A stretch of DNA of 5,942 nucleotides. Source: Gammaproteobacteria bacterium. GTDB lineage: Bacteria > Pseudomonadota > Gammaproteobacteria > J044. Every line of letters begins with the position of its first letter. Positions within the stretch are counted from its first letter, which is position 1. Under the pieces are notes generated by a model. That model made no database searches and had not been told where the DNA came from. It saw nothing but the letters and a program-made list of their open reading frames with translations. The stretch is from NCBI GenBank assembly GCA_026995955.1, contig JALWNJ010000128.1:1-5942 (forward strand), in the 5' to 3' direction. Made by a program: the position numbers and the translations under genes. Positions 1-5,756 of this stretch are shown in pieces.

Positions 1-953
1 TCCTCGCGGGGCTCGCGCAGGGCCGGCAGGTGGCTGCGGGTGACATTGAGGCGATGGAACAGGTCCTCGCGGAACAGGCCTTCGCGCACGCGCCCCTCAA
101 GATCCTGGTGGGTGGCGGCGATGATGCGCACATCGACCCGTACCGGGGTGTGGCCGCCGACGCGGTAGAACTCGCCATTGGCGAGCACCCGCAAGAGCCG
201 CGTCTGCAGCTCGGCCGGCATGTCGCCGATCTCGTCCAGGAACAGAGTGCCGCCGTCGGCCTGCTCGAAGCGGCCGCGACGCATGGCCTGCGCACCGGTG
301 AAGGCGCCCTTCTCGTGGCCGAACAGTTCGCTCTCCAGCAGGTCGTGGGGGATGGCGGCCATGTTTAGGGCGATGAAGGGGCCGCCGGCGCGCTGGCTGT
401 GGCGGTGCAGGGCACGCGCCACCAGTTCCTTGCCGGTGCCGGACTCGCCGTTGATGAGCACCGTGATGTTGGAGCGCGACAGGCGGCCGATGGCGCGGAA
501 CACCTCCTGCATGGCCGGCGCCTTGCCGATGATCTCGGGCGTGGGCTCCTCCTCCCGGCTTGCGGTGGCGCCGCGCTCGGTCCGGGTCTGGGCTGCGCGC
601 GACACCAGCGCCACGGCCTCGTCCACATCGAAGGGTTTGGGCAGGTACTCGAAGGCACCCTCCTGGAAGGCGTTGACTGCGCTGTCGAGGTCGGAGTGCG
701 CGGTCATGATGATCACCGGCAGTTCCGGGTGGCGCGCCTTTACCTCGCGCAGCAGGTCCATGCCGCTCATGCCCGGCATGCGGATGTCCGATACCAGCAC
801 CGCGGGTTCGGCCTCGTCCAGTGCCTCCATGATGCCGTCGGCGCGCTCGAAGCTGCGCACGGCGAAACCGGCCTTTTCCAGGCTCTTTTCCAGCACCCAG
901 CGAATGGAGGCGTCGTCGTCGATGATCCAGATCTGGTCGGTCGGGTGACTCAT
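1..953 (-). CDS. ntrC: NtrC (NR-I), nitrogen response regulator, sigma-54 activator; C-terminus cut by window edge
   Basis: NtrC is the cytoplasmic response regulator that, once phosphorylated by NtrB, forms oligomers on enhancers and uses ATP hydrolysis to open sigma-54 promoters of nitrogen genes. Seen here: 317 codons of about 470. The receiver domain (about 1-120) has an acidic pocket D12-D14, phospho-acceptor D56 in SDIRMPG, T84 and K106. The AAA+ domain from about 140 has Walker A GESGTGKE (169-176), the sigma-54 contact loop GAFTGA (216-221), Walker B ending D240-E241, and FREDLFHRL with candidate arginine fingers R295 and R301. The rest of the AAA+ domain and the Fis-type HTH lie beyond position 1. 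The ATG (953) overlaps the ntrB TGA as ATGA, with a GAGGAAA ribosome site 7 nt upstream inside ntrB, implying coupled translation. No key residue is missing in the visible part. Confidence 0.97.
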   Translation of the reverse strand, partial: MSHPTDQIWIIDDDASIRWVLEKSLEKAGFAVRSFERADGIMEALDEAEPAVLVSDIRMPGMSGMDLLREVKARHPELPVIIMTAHSDLDSAVNAFQEGAFEYLPKPFDVDEAVALVSRAAQTRTERGATASREEEPTPEIIGKAPAMQEVFRAIGRLSRSNITVLINGESGTGKELVARALHRHSQRAGGPFIALNMAAIPHDLLESELFGHEKGAFTGAQAMRRGRFEQADGGTLFLDEIGDMPAELQTRLLRVLANGEFYRVGGHTPVRVDVRIIAATHQDLEGRVREGLFREDLFHRLNVTRSHLPALREPRE

Positions 954-2035
954 GAGTCCGTTTCCTCGGCAGAGAGGTCGTAGGGCAGAAAGACGGAGAA
1001 GCGAGTGTGGCCCGGCTCGCTGTCGAAGGCGATCAGGCCGTGATGCTGGCCGATGAGGGACTGGGCGATGGACAGTCCCAGCCCGCTGCCGTCGGCACGC
1101 CCGGTCACCATCGGCAGGAACAGGGTCTCGCGCAGGGCCTCGGGGATGCCGGGGCCGTTGTCCTCGATGTCGATGCGCAGCACCAGCCGGTGGCGCCGGG
1201 CCGCGATGGTGAACTGGCGCTCGATGCGGGTGCGCAGGCGGATCTCGCCGTCGTCGCGCTCGGCCAGGGCCAGCATGGCGTTGCGGGCAATGTTGAGCAG
1301 GGCCTGCATCAGCAGCTCGCGGTCGGCCTCGATGTCGGGCAGGCTGGGGTCGTAGTCCGGCACCACCCGCAGCCGGTCGCCGGCCTCGGCCAGCAGCAGG
1401 CGACGGATCTCGTCGAGCACGGAATGGATGTTGATGGGCGCCATCCGCGGCGGCTGGGTGGGCCCGAGCATGCGGTTGAGCAGGGCCTTGAGGCGGTCCG
1501 CCTCGCGGATGATGACCCCGGTGTATTCGCGCAGCTCCGGGTCGTCCAGCTCCCGCTCGAGCAGCTGCGCGGCGCCCCGCAGGCCGCCCAGGGGGTTCTT
1601 GATTTCGTGGGCCAGGCCGCGGGCCAGCTGGCGGATGGTCTGTTCCCGCACCCGGTTCAGGTCGTCGCGGGTCAGGCGCCGGTGGCGATCCAGCGGCTGC
1701 AGCTCGACCAGCAGACGGGTCCCCTGGCGTGGCGAGTCCAGCGTGCTCACGGCGACATCGACGGTCAGGGTACGACCGTCGTGCAGCAGCAGCTCCTGTT
1801 CGCGCAGGGTACAGGGGTGGCCGGTCTGCAGCGTGTCGCGCAGCCGTTTCAGCAGTGCGTCGGGGCCCGTGATCAGGGCCATCAGCTGCTGGCCACGCGA
1901 CTGGTTGAGGCTGCGGCCGAACAGCATCTCGCCGACCGGGTTCAGGTAGCGCACGCGCAGGCCGTCGTCGAGCACCAGCATTCCGCTGCTCATGGCCTCG
2001 ACGAGTTGCTGGAAGTTGCAGTCAGGCGTCTCCAT
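950..2035 (-). CDS. ntrB: NtrB (GlnL, NR-II), nitrogen-sensing histidine kinase/phosphatase
   Basis: Soluble sensor kinase that phosphorylates or dephosphorylates NtrC under control of the PII protein, which reports nitrogen status. The 361-residue product has an N-terminal PAS domain (about 8-115), the phospho-acceptor H143 in the H-box LAHEIKNPLGGLRG, an N-box with N252, G1 DNGPGIP (292-298) and G2 GSGLGLS (316-322). It has no membrane segment, as expected for NtrB, and its length is close to the family norm (about 350). The frame is open up to ATG 2164, but ATG 2035 is preferred: METPDCNFQQ lines up with the start of known NtrB proteins, and the longer form would be read across an NtrC site and a sigma-54 promoter. 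No convincing ribosome site precedes 2035. The TGA overlaps the ntrC start codon, so ntrB and ntrC form an operon. Confidence 0.95.
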   Translation of the reverse strand: METPDCNFQQLVEAMSSGMLVLDDGLRVRYLNPVGEMLFGRSLNQSRGQQLMALITGPDALLKRLRDTLQTGHPCTLREQELLLHDGRTLTVDVAVSTLDSPRQGTRLLVELQPLDRHRRLTRDDLNRVREQTIRQLARGLAHEIKNPLGGLRGAAQLLERELDDPELREYTGVIIREADRLKALLNRMLGPTQPPRMAPINIHSVLDEIRRLLLAEAGDRLRVVPDYDPSLPDIEADRELLMQALLNIARNAMLALAERDDGEIRLRTRIERQFTIAARRHRLVLRIDIEDNGPGIPEALRETLFLPMVTGRADGSGLGLSIAQSLIGQHHGLIAFDSEPGHTRFSVFLPYDLSAEETDS

Positions 2036-2049
2036 CAATCCATACGAGT

Positions 2050-2065
2050 TGCAAGAGCCGTGCCG
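2050..2065 (-). promoter_or_regulatory. Candidate sigma-54 (-24/-12) promoter of ntrBC
   Basis: On the minus strand the sequence reads CGGCACGGCTCTTGCA. Against the sigma-54 consensus TGGCACGN4TTGCA only the first base differs, and the invariant GG and GC are correctly spaced (GG at 2064-2063, GC at 2052-2051). The predicted start of transcription is near 2039, only about 4 nt before the ntrB ATG at 2035, which is unusually close. An NtrC site lies 84 bp upstream of the -12 C. The motif match and enhancer are seen; promoter activity is inferred. Confidence 0.68.
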
Positions 2066-2126
2066 GGTGCACGGGGCGCGGGAAAGCGGGGTTCCGGGTG
2101 GGTGGCGGGAGGCACGCCGCATCACG

Positions 2127-2143
2127 CGCACCATCATGGTGCA
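2127..2143. promoter_or_regulatory. NtrC binding site upstream of ntrBC
   Basis: The 17-mer CGCACCATCATGGTGCA matches the NtrC consensus TGCACCA-N3-TGGTGCA at every defined position except the first base. Its core GCACCAT-C-ATGGTGC is a perfect 7-bp dyad. Its centre, 2135, is about 96 bp upstream of the predicted sigma-54 start, a normal enhancer distance. It lies in the 144-bp gap between the DUF4124 gene and ntrB and suggests autoregulation of ntrBC by NtrC~P. Confidence 0.8.
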
Positions 2144-2179
2144 CGCCAGGCACGCTCGACGCAAGCGCCGACCGGGTGT

Positions 2180-2698
2180 TCAGATGTGGTGACGCAGCAG
2201 GTGGAAGGTGACAGGCTGGCTGACGGCCCGTTCGTTGCCCTGGTCGTCGACGATGCGCACCTCGACGGTGTGGGTGCCACGATCGACATTCTCCAGGGCC
2301 AGGCTGGTGTTGCGGGTGGTGCCCACCGGCTTGCCGTCCATGACGACCTCGAAGCGGTCCTCGGGCGCCAGATCCGGCTCGGCGCGGAAGCTGATGACCA
2401 GAAAGCCGTTGTTGCTGCGGATGGCCTCGTCCTCGGCGGGACGCAGGATCTCGACGGTCTTGTACGCTACCGCCTTGGGCTTTGGCGGCTGGGAAGCAGG
2501 CTCTGGCGTGGCGGGCTTCGGAACCGGCAGGGCCTTGAAGGTCTGCGGCGGGCGGATCTCGACCGGCTCGGCGGCCACCCCCCTGGGCGGTTCGTCGCCG
2601 AACACCACCTGGCCGTGCTCGTCGGTCCAGCGATAGACCTGCGTGGCCAGCGCCGGCAGGGCGATCAGCATCAGGAGCGTTGCAAGGATCCGTGTCAT
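2180..2698 (-). CDS. Secreted DUF4124-domain protein of unknown function
   Basis: The 172-residue product starts with a likely signal peptide: MTR, a hydrophobic run to about residue 16, then ALA with cleavage after A18. The mature protein begins with the DUF4124 signature VYRWTDEHGQVVFGDEPP (21-38), the short W/D/G motif typical of this family. A proline/lysine-rich linker follows (about 50-76), then a C-terminal beta-rich region (about 80-165) that resembles an Ig/fibronectin-like fold, with MDGKPVG and GTHTVEVRIVDDQGN. It is probably periplasmic; no enzyme motif is visible. ATG 2698 is chosen because the frame's earlier ATG (2770) would add a non-signal leader read through the glnA terminator. 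A gene of this type between glnA and ntrB is, from memory, common in gammaproteobacteria, but its role is unknown to me. The upstream ribosome site is weak at best. Confidence 0.88.
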   Translation of the reverse strand: MTRILATLLMLIALPALATQVYRWTDEHGQVVFGDEPPRGVAAEPVEIRPPQTFKALPVPKPATPEPASQPPKPKAVAYKTVEILRPAEDEAIRSNNGFLVISFRAEPDLAPEDRFEVVMDGKPVGTTRNTSLALENVDRGTHTVEVRIVDDQGNERAVSQPVTFHLLRHHI

Positions 2699-2704
2699 GT
2701 CCAC

Positions 2705-2734
2705 AGGATAGACGCTGTGCGGCCGGGGGGTCAA
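2705..2734 (-). promoter_or_regulatory. Candidate sigma-70 promoter of the DUF4124 gene
   Basis: Minus-strand TTGACC (2734-2729) and TATCCT (2710-2705) are separated by 18 bp and match the -35 and -10 consensus at 5/6 and 4/6 positions. The expected start of transcription, about 7 nt after the -10, falls at or within a base or two of the ATG at 2698, so the mRNA would be leaderless. The -35 overlaps the U-tract of the glnA terminator. This is plausible but rests on short motifs only. Confidence 0.35.
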
Positions 2735-2762
2735 ACGAAACGCGCCCCCGAATGGGGGCGCG
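2733..2762 (-). terminator. Rho-independent terminator after glnA
   Basis: Read on the minus strand, a perfect 9-bp stem CGCGCCCCC / GGGGGCGCG (2762-2754 and 2749-2741) with the 4-nt loop ATTC is followed by TTTCGTTT (2740-2733). It begins 26 nt after the glnA TAA. The stem is very GC-rich and the T-tract is interrupted by CG, so some read-through into the DUF4124 gene is possible. Confidence 0.85.
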
Positions 2763-2788
2763 CCGTGCATCGTGTCGTTCGACCGGCC

Positions 2789-4093
2789 TTACAGGCTGTA
2801 GTACATGTCGAACTCGACCGGATGGGTGGACATGCGCAGGCGCGTGACCTCTTCCATCTTCAGGTCGATGTAGGCATCGATGCAGTCGTCGGTGAACACG
2901 CCGCCGGCCTTGAGGAAGTCGCGGTCGGCATCCAGCGCGTTGAGGGCCTCCTCCAGCGAACGGGCCACCTTGGGAATGGCCTTCTCCTCTTCCGGCGGCA
3001 GGTCGTACAGATCCTTGTCCATGGCGTCGCCCGGATGGATCTTGTTCTGGATGCCGTCGAGGCCGGCCATCAGCATGGCGGCGAAGGTGAAGTACGGGTT
3101 GCCGCAGGAATCCGGGAAACGGACCTCGATGCGGCGCGCCTTCGGGCTGCTGACGAACGGGATGCGGATGGAGGCGGAACGGTTGCGGGCCGAATAGGCC
3201 AGCATCACCGGGGCCTCGAAGCCGGGCACCAGACGCTTGTAGGAGTTGGTGGAGGCGTTGGTGAAGGCGTTGATGGCGCGGGCGTGCTTGCCGTTGCCGT
3301 TGTCACCCACCAGCGGCTTGGGCATGAAGGTGGCGGTCTTGCCGTAGTTGTGGGCCACGTTCTGGACCACGTACTTCAGGATCTGGTTGGCATCGGCGCG
3401 CTTGACCAGGGTGTCGAACTTGGTGCCGATCTCGCACTGGCCAGCGGTGGCCACCTCGTGGTGGTGCACCTCGGTCTCGACGCCCATCTCCTCCAGCACC
3501 TGGCACATGGCGGCGCGCAGGTCCTGCAGCGAATCCACCGGCGGCACCGGGAAGTAGCCGCCCTTGGGGCCCGGACGGTGGCCGATGTTGCCGTCCTCGT
3601 ACACCTTCTCGGCGTTCCAGGAGGCCTCGTCGGAGTCGATCTGGTAGAAGGCGCCGGAGATGTCGTCACCCCAGCGGACGTCGTCGAACACGAAGAACTC
3701 GGGCTCCGGACCGAAGAAGGCGGTGTCGGCGATGCCGGTGGAGCGCATGTACTCCTCGGCGCGCTTGGCGACGGAGCGCGGATCGCGCTCGTAGCCCTGC
3801 ATGGTGCTGGGCTCGATGATGTCGCAGCGGATGATGAGCGTGGAGTCGGCGAAGAACGGATCCATCACCGCGGTGCTGGGATCGGGCATCAGGATCATGT
3901 CGGACTCGTTGATGCCCTTCCAGCCGGCGATGGAGGAGCCGTCGAACATCTTGCCGTCCTCGAACAGGCTCTCGTCCACGGTGTGCGCCGGCACGGTCAC
4001 GTGCTGCTCCTTGCCGCGGGTATCGGTAAAGCGCAGGTCGACGAACTTCACGTCGTTTTCCTGCATCATCTTCATTACATCACTTGCAGACAT
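2789..4093 (-). CDS. glnA: Type I glutamine synthetase with an internal 35-residue deletion
   Basis: Glutamine synthetase makes glutamine from glutamate, ammonia and ATP and is the main ammonia-assimilating enzyme; type I forms cytoplasmic dodecamers. The protein matches the proteobacterial adenylylated form end to end: metal/substrate glutamates E130, E132 (FGPEPEFF), E213 and E221; the loop GDNGNG (263-268); [26 protein letters not shown]; adenylylation tyrosine Y363 in LYDLPPEE; and the C-terminal THPVEF. The anomaly is that GDNGNG runs straight into KHARAINA. About 35 residues that normally separate them, starting MHxHxSL and ending near YYIGGVI, are absent, so the length is 434 instead of about 469. 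The lost block carries the active-site histidines (H269 and H271 in enteric numbering), so activity is doubtful even though the frame is intact. The ATG at 4093 has a good ribosome site, AAGGAG. The gene is controlled by the NtrC/sigma-54 region upstream. Confidence 0.95.
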   Translation of the reverse strand: MSASDVMKMMQENDVKFVDLRFTDTRGKEQHVTVPAHTVDESLFEDGKMFDGSSIAGWKGINESDMILMPDPSTAVMDPFFADSTLIIRCDIIEPSTMQGYERDPRSVAKRAEEYMRSTGIADTAFFGPEPEFFVFDDVRWGDDISGAFYQIDSDEASWNAEKVYEDGNIGHRPGPKGGYFPVPPVDSLQDLRAAMCQVLEEMGVETEVHHHEVATAGQCEIGTKFDTLVKRADANQILKYVVQNVAHNYGKTATFMPKPLVGDNGNGKHARAINAFTNASTNSYKRLVPGFEAPVMLAYSARNRSASIRIPFVSSPKARRIEVRFPDSCGNPYFTFAAMLMAGLDGIQNKIHPGDAMDKDLYDLPPEEEKAIPKVARSLEEALNALDADRDFLKAGGVFTDDCIDAYIDLKMEEVTRLRMSTHPVEFDMYYSL

Positions 4094-4102
4094 GAGTAGT
4101 GG

Positions 4103-4108
4103 CTCCTT
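4103..4108 (-). promoter_or_regulatory. glnA ribosome binding site
   Basis: AAGGAG on the minus strand lies 9 nt before the ATG at 4093 and fixes that start. It is one of the clearest Shine-Dalgarno sequences in the window, in contrast to the weak or absent ones before ntrB, the DUF4124 gene, the CDF gene and tusA. Confidence 0.8.
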
Positions 4109-4146
4109 GACGGATCAGGTAGAAAGAATCTTGACCTCGCAGATAG

Positions 4147-4162
4147 TGCACGATTTGTGCCA
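4147..4162 (-). promoter_or_regulatory. Sigma-54 (-24/-12) promoter of glnA
   Basis: The minus-strand sequence TGGCACAAATCGTGCA has a perfect -24 TGGCAC and the -12 GC at the correct distance (GC at 4149-4148); the -12 element is GTGCA rather than TTGCA. The predicted start is near 4136, giving a 5' leader of about 43 nt containing the ribosome site. Two NtrC sites lie about 96 and 115 bp upstream of that start, as expected for an NtrC-activated glnA promoter. Confidence 0.82.
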
Positions 4163-4223
4163 GCCGGTAAAGCCGGCCTCGGGGCCGCAAAAGGGGCGAT
4201 CGGGCGCGTGAAACAGGCCGTGA

Positions 4224-4240
4224 TGCACCATATTTGTGCA
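4224..4240. promoter_or_regulatory. NtrC binding site A (promoter-proximal) of glnA
   Basis: TGCACCATATTTGTGCA matches the consensus TGCACCA-N3-TGGTGCA with one mismatch in the second half-site (TTGTGCA). Its centre, 4232, lies 84 bp upstream of the -12 C of the glnA sigma-54 promoter. Confidence 0.85.
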
Positions 4241-4242
4241 TT

Positions 4243-4259
4243 TGCACAAATATGGTGCA
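4243..4259. promoter_or_regulatory. NtrC binding site B (promoter-distal) of glnA
   Basis: TGCACAAATATGGTGCA is the exact mirror image of site A, with one mismatch in its first half-site. The centres of A and B are 19 bp apart, closer than the roughly three-turn spacing of the enteric glnA enhancer, and would put two NtrC dimers side by side for cooperative binding. Confidence 0.85.
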
Positions 4260-5432
4260 TCAGCAGAAGTACAGGCGGATGCGGCCGATGCCTTCCACCT
4301 GTCGCGAGGCCTCGATGAAGCGCTGCCGGAGCCGCTCGCGCGCCGCCTCGTCCGCGCCGGCCAGTTCCAGCGGCAGGTACAGCTCCAGCTCGATCTGGCC
4401 GTTGAGGTAGTGCAGCTGGAAGCGCCGGACCTGCGCCGCCTCGGGGATTCCGGACCAGGCCGCGCGCAGCCGCGGCAGCAGCTCCGAGCGCAGCGGGAGG
4501 CCGGCGTTGGGCGGCCCCTCCTCGTCGTCCTCCGGGTCGATGTGCACCATCACATCGGCCAGCTCCTCGAACCCCTCCACCAGGCGCTGGCGTACCGTCT
4601 CCGCGATCTGGTGGCCCTCGGAGACGCTGATGCGCGGGCTCACCTGGATGTGCACGTCGGCCAGCGCCTGCCCGCCCATGCGCCGGGTGCGCAGCATGTG
4701 CAGGCTCTGCACCTCGTCCACGGCCAGGATGCGCTCGCGGATGGCCTGCACCGTCTCCGGCTCCAGGCCGGTGTCGATCAGCTCCATCACGCTGTCGCGG
4801 ATCAGCCCGCCGCCCATGTAGGCGATCATCAGCGCCACCACCAGCGCCGCCAGCGGGTCCAGCAGCGGCAGGCCGAACAGGCTGCCCACCACCCCGGCCA
4901 GCACCACCAGCGAGGACACCACATCGGAGCGGTGATGCCAGGCATTGGCCATCAGCATGTTGGAGCGGATGCGCCGCCCCGCCGCGCGGGTGTAGTGGAA
5001 CAGCGCCTCCTTGGCGACGATGGCCAGCGCCGCGAAGAAGACCGCCAGCGGCTGCGGCTGGGTGAGCTGGTCCGCGTGCATAAGGCGCAGCCCGGCGCGC
5101 CAGCCGATGCCCACGCCCACCGCCACCAGCGCCACCCCCAGCACCACCGTGGCCAGCGTCTCGATGCGCTGGTGCCCGTAGGGGTGGTCCTCGTCCGCCT
5201 CGCGGCTCGCCTCGTGGGCGGCGAACAGCACCAGGAAGTCGGTGGCCAGATCGGAGAGCGTGTGCACCCCGTCGGCGATCACCGCCTGCGACTGGGTGAA
5301 CAGCCCGCCGAAGATCTGCGCCAGCGACAGGAACAGGTTGGTGGCCGCGCCCACCAGCGTCACCCGGCGCGTCACCTCCAGGCGCTGGGCGGAATCGTCG
5401 GCAAGGGAAACGGGGGCGGGCTGGTGGCTCAT
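4260..5432 (-). CDS. Cation diffusion facilitator (CDF) family divalent metal transporter
   Basis: CDF proteins are inner-membrane dimers that export divalent cations such as Zn, Fe, Mn, Co or Cd in exchange for protons. The 390-residue product has about six hydrophobic segments (roughly 25-45, 50-70, 93-112, 128-148, 172-187, 190-210). The metal-site pairs are H57xxxD61 in segment 2 (ADGVHTLSD) and H166xxxD170 at segment 5 (AWHHRSD), an HD/HD set usual for zinc-type CDFs, but the metal cannot be assigned safely. The cytoplasmic dimerisation domain (about 215-300) ends DVMVHIDPEDDEE. A further 90 residues (301-390) with a beta-alpha-beta look extend beyond the usual length of about 300. The ATG at 5432 comes 28 nt after the tusA stop, so the two genes are probably co-transcribed; the ribosome site is weak. 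The stop lies inside the glnA enhancer palindrome. Confidence 0.93.
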   Translation of the reverse strand: MSHQPAPVSLADDSAQRLEVTRRVTLVGAATNLFLSLAQIFGGLFTQSQAVIADGVHTLSDLATDFLVLFAAHEASREADEDHPYGHQRIETLATVVLGVALVAVGVGIGWRAGLRLMHADQLTQPQPLAVFFAALAIVAKEALFHYTRAAGRRIRSNMLMANAWHHRSDVVSSLVVLAGVVGSLFGLPLLDPLAALVVALMIAYMGGGLIRDSVMELIDTGLEPETVQAIRERILAVDEVQSLHMLRTRRMGGQALADVHIQVSPRISVSEGHQIAETVRQRLVEGFEELADVMVHIDPEDDEEGPPNAGLPLRSELLPRLRAAWSGIPEAAQVRRFQLHYLNGQIELELYLPLELAGADEAARERLRQRFIEASRQVEGIGRIRLYFC

Positions 5433-5460
5433 GCTCGGGCTCGCGGCGTGGACGGGGCGC

Positions 5461-5694
5461 CTATTCTACCGCCTCGCCGACGCGAATGCGGATGCGGATC
5501 TCGCGCCCCGCCTCCTCGATGTCCAGCACCTCGTGGCCATTGATGCGGCACCAGGCCGGGATGTCGTTCTTCACCCCCGGATCGGTGGCCGTCACCACCA
5601 GCTCCTCGCCGGGCGACAGCCGGGCGATGAAGTCCTGGGTGCGGATCACCGGCATGGGGCAGAGCAGGTTGCGGGTGTCGAGCGAATGGGTCAT
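5461..5694 (-). CDS. tusA: TusA-family sulfurtransferase / sulfur carrier protein
   Basis: TusA proteins carry persulfide sulfur on a conserved cysteine for tRNA thiolation, molybdenum-cofactor synthesis or, in sulfur oxidisers, sulfur trafficking. The 77-residue product starts LDTRNLLCPMPV, with the signature CPxP and the active cysteine at C12. It continues with the family blocks SPGEELVVTATDP and DIPAWCRINGHE, including a second cysteine C49. Length is normal (about 75-81). ATG 5694 is chosen because the frame's earlier ATG (5853) would add 53 residues without TusA similarity across the divergent promoter region. No good ribosome site is visible. It is first in a likely two-gene unit with the CDF transporter. 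Which sulfur pathway it serves cannot be told from this window; the symbol is a family-level assignment. Confidence 0.88.
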   Translation of the reverse strand: MTHSLDTRNLLCPMPVIRTQDFIARLSPGEELVVTATDPGVKNDIPAWCRINGHEVLDIEEAGREIRIRIRVGEAVE

Positions 5695-5723
5695 GAGCGC
5701 ATTGTGCTTTGGTGCAGTGGGGC

Positions 5724-5748
5724 GATCAAGAGAAACCGAAGGATCAAG
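5724..5748. repeat. Short direct repeat in the tusA / divergent gene intergenic region
   Basis: GATCAAG occurs at 5724-5730 and again at 5742-5748, 18 bp apart, within the 157-bp gap between the divergent genes. It could be an operator for a regulator binding two successive faces, or chance. No known consensus is recognised. Confidence 0.35.
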
Positions 5749-5756
5749 GAAATGAA

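Larger units (their letters stand above)
4221..4262. repeat. Perfect 20-bp inverted repeat with a 2-nt spacer
   Basis: Left arm 4221-4240 (TGATGCACCATATTTGTGCA) and right arm 4243-4262 are exact reverse complements separated by TT. The dyad is AT-richer than its surroundings. It comprises two mirror-image NtrC sites and includes the TGA stop of the CDF gene at 4262-4260. No T-tract follows on either side, so it does not look like a classic terminator. Confidence 0.97.

Noticed and set aside
178..983. Plus-strand open frames antisense to ntrC
   Set aside because: They are shadows of ntrC, whose domains and motifs are unmistakable on the minus strand. Ser/Arg-rich composition fits a shadow frame.
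1007..4099. A 1030-codon open frame on the plus strand, antisense to ntrB, the DUF4124 gene and glnA
   Set aside because: It crosses three well-recognised minus-strand genes and their control regions. Its product is rich in Gly, Val, His, Gln and Ala with no recognisable domain, the usual shadow of GC-rich third codon positions.
4148..4160. GCACGATTTGTGC dyad over the glnA promoter as a third NtrC site
   Set aside because: The half-sites are separated by 5 bases instead of the 7 between GCAC and GTGC in real sites, and most of it is explained by the -24/-12 element.
4143..4171. A possible sigma-70 promoter for glnA: TTTACC, 17 bp, CACTAT on the minus strand
   Set aside because: Matches are only 4/6 and 3/6, and it fully overlaps the much better sigma-54 promoter. 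A basal promoter at the same start cannot be excluded but is not supported enough to call.
4172..4192. GC-rich stem (CGGCC/GGCCG) after the CDF gene as a terminator
   Set aside because: The stem is only 5 bp and is followed by CTTTA rather than a T-run, so termination there is not supported.
4236..5543. A 435-codon plus-strand open frame antisense to the CDF gene
   Set aside because: The product is low-complexity (His/Gln/Arg-rich) with no family resemblance. The opposite strand encodes a clear transporter, and the start lies inside the NtrC palindrome.
5710..5716. TGGTGCA upstream of tusA as an NtrC site
   Set aside because: Only a half-site is present; the sequence 10 bases to the left does not resemble TGCACCA.
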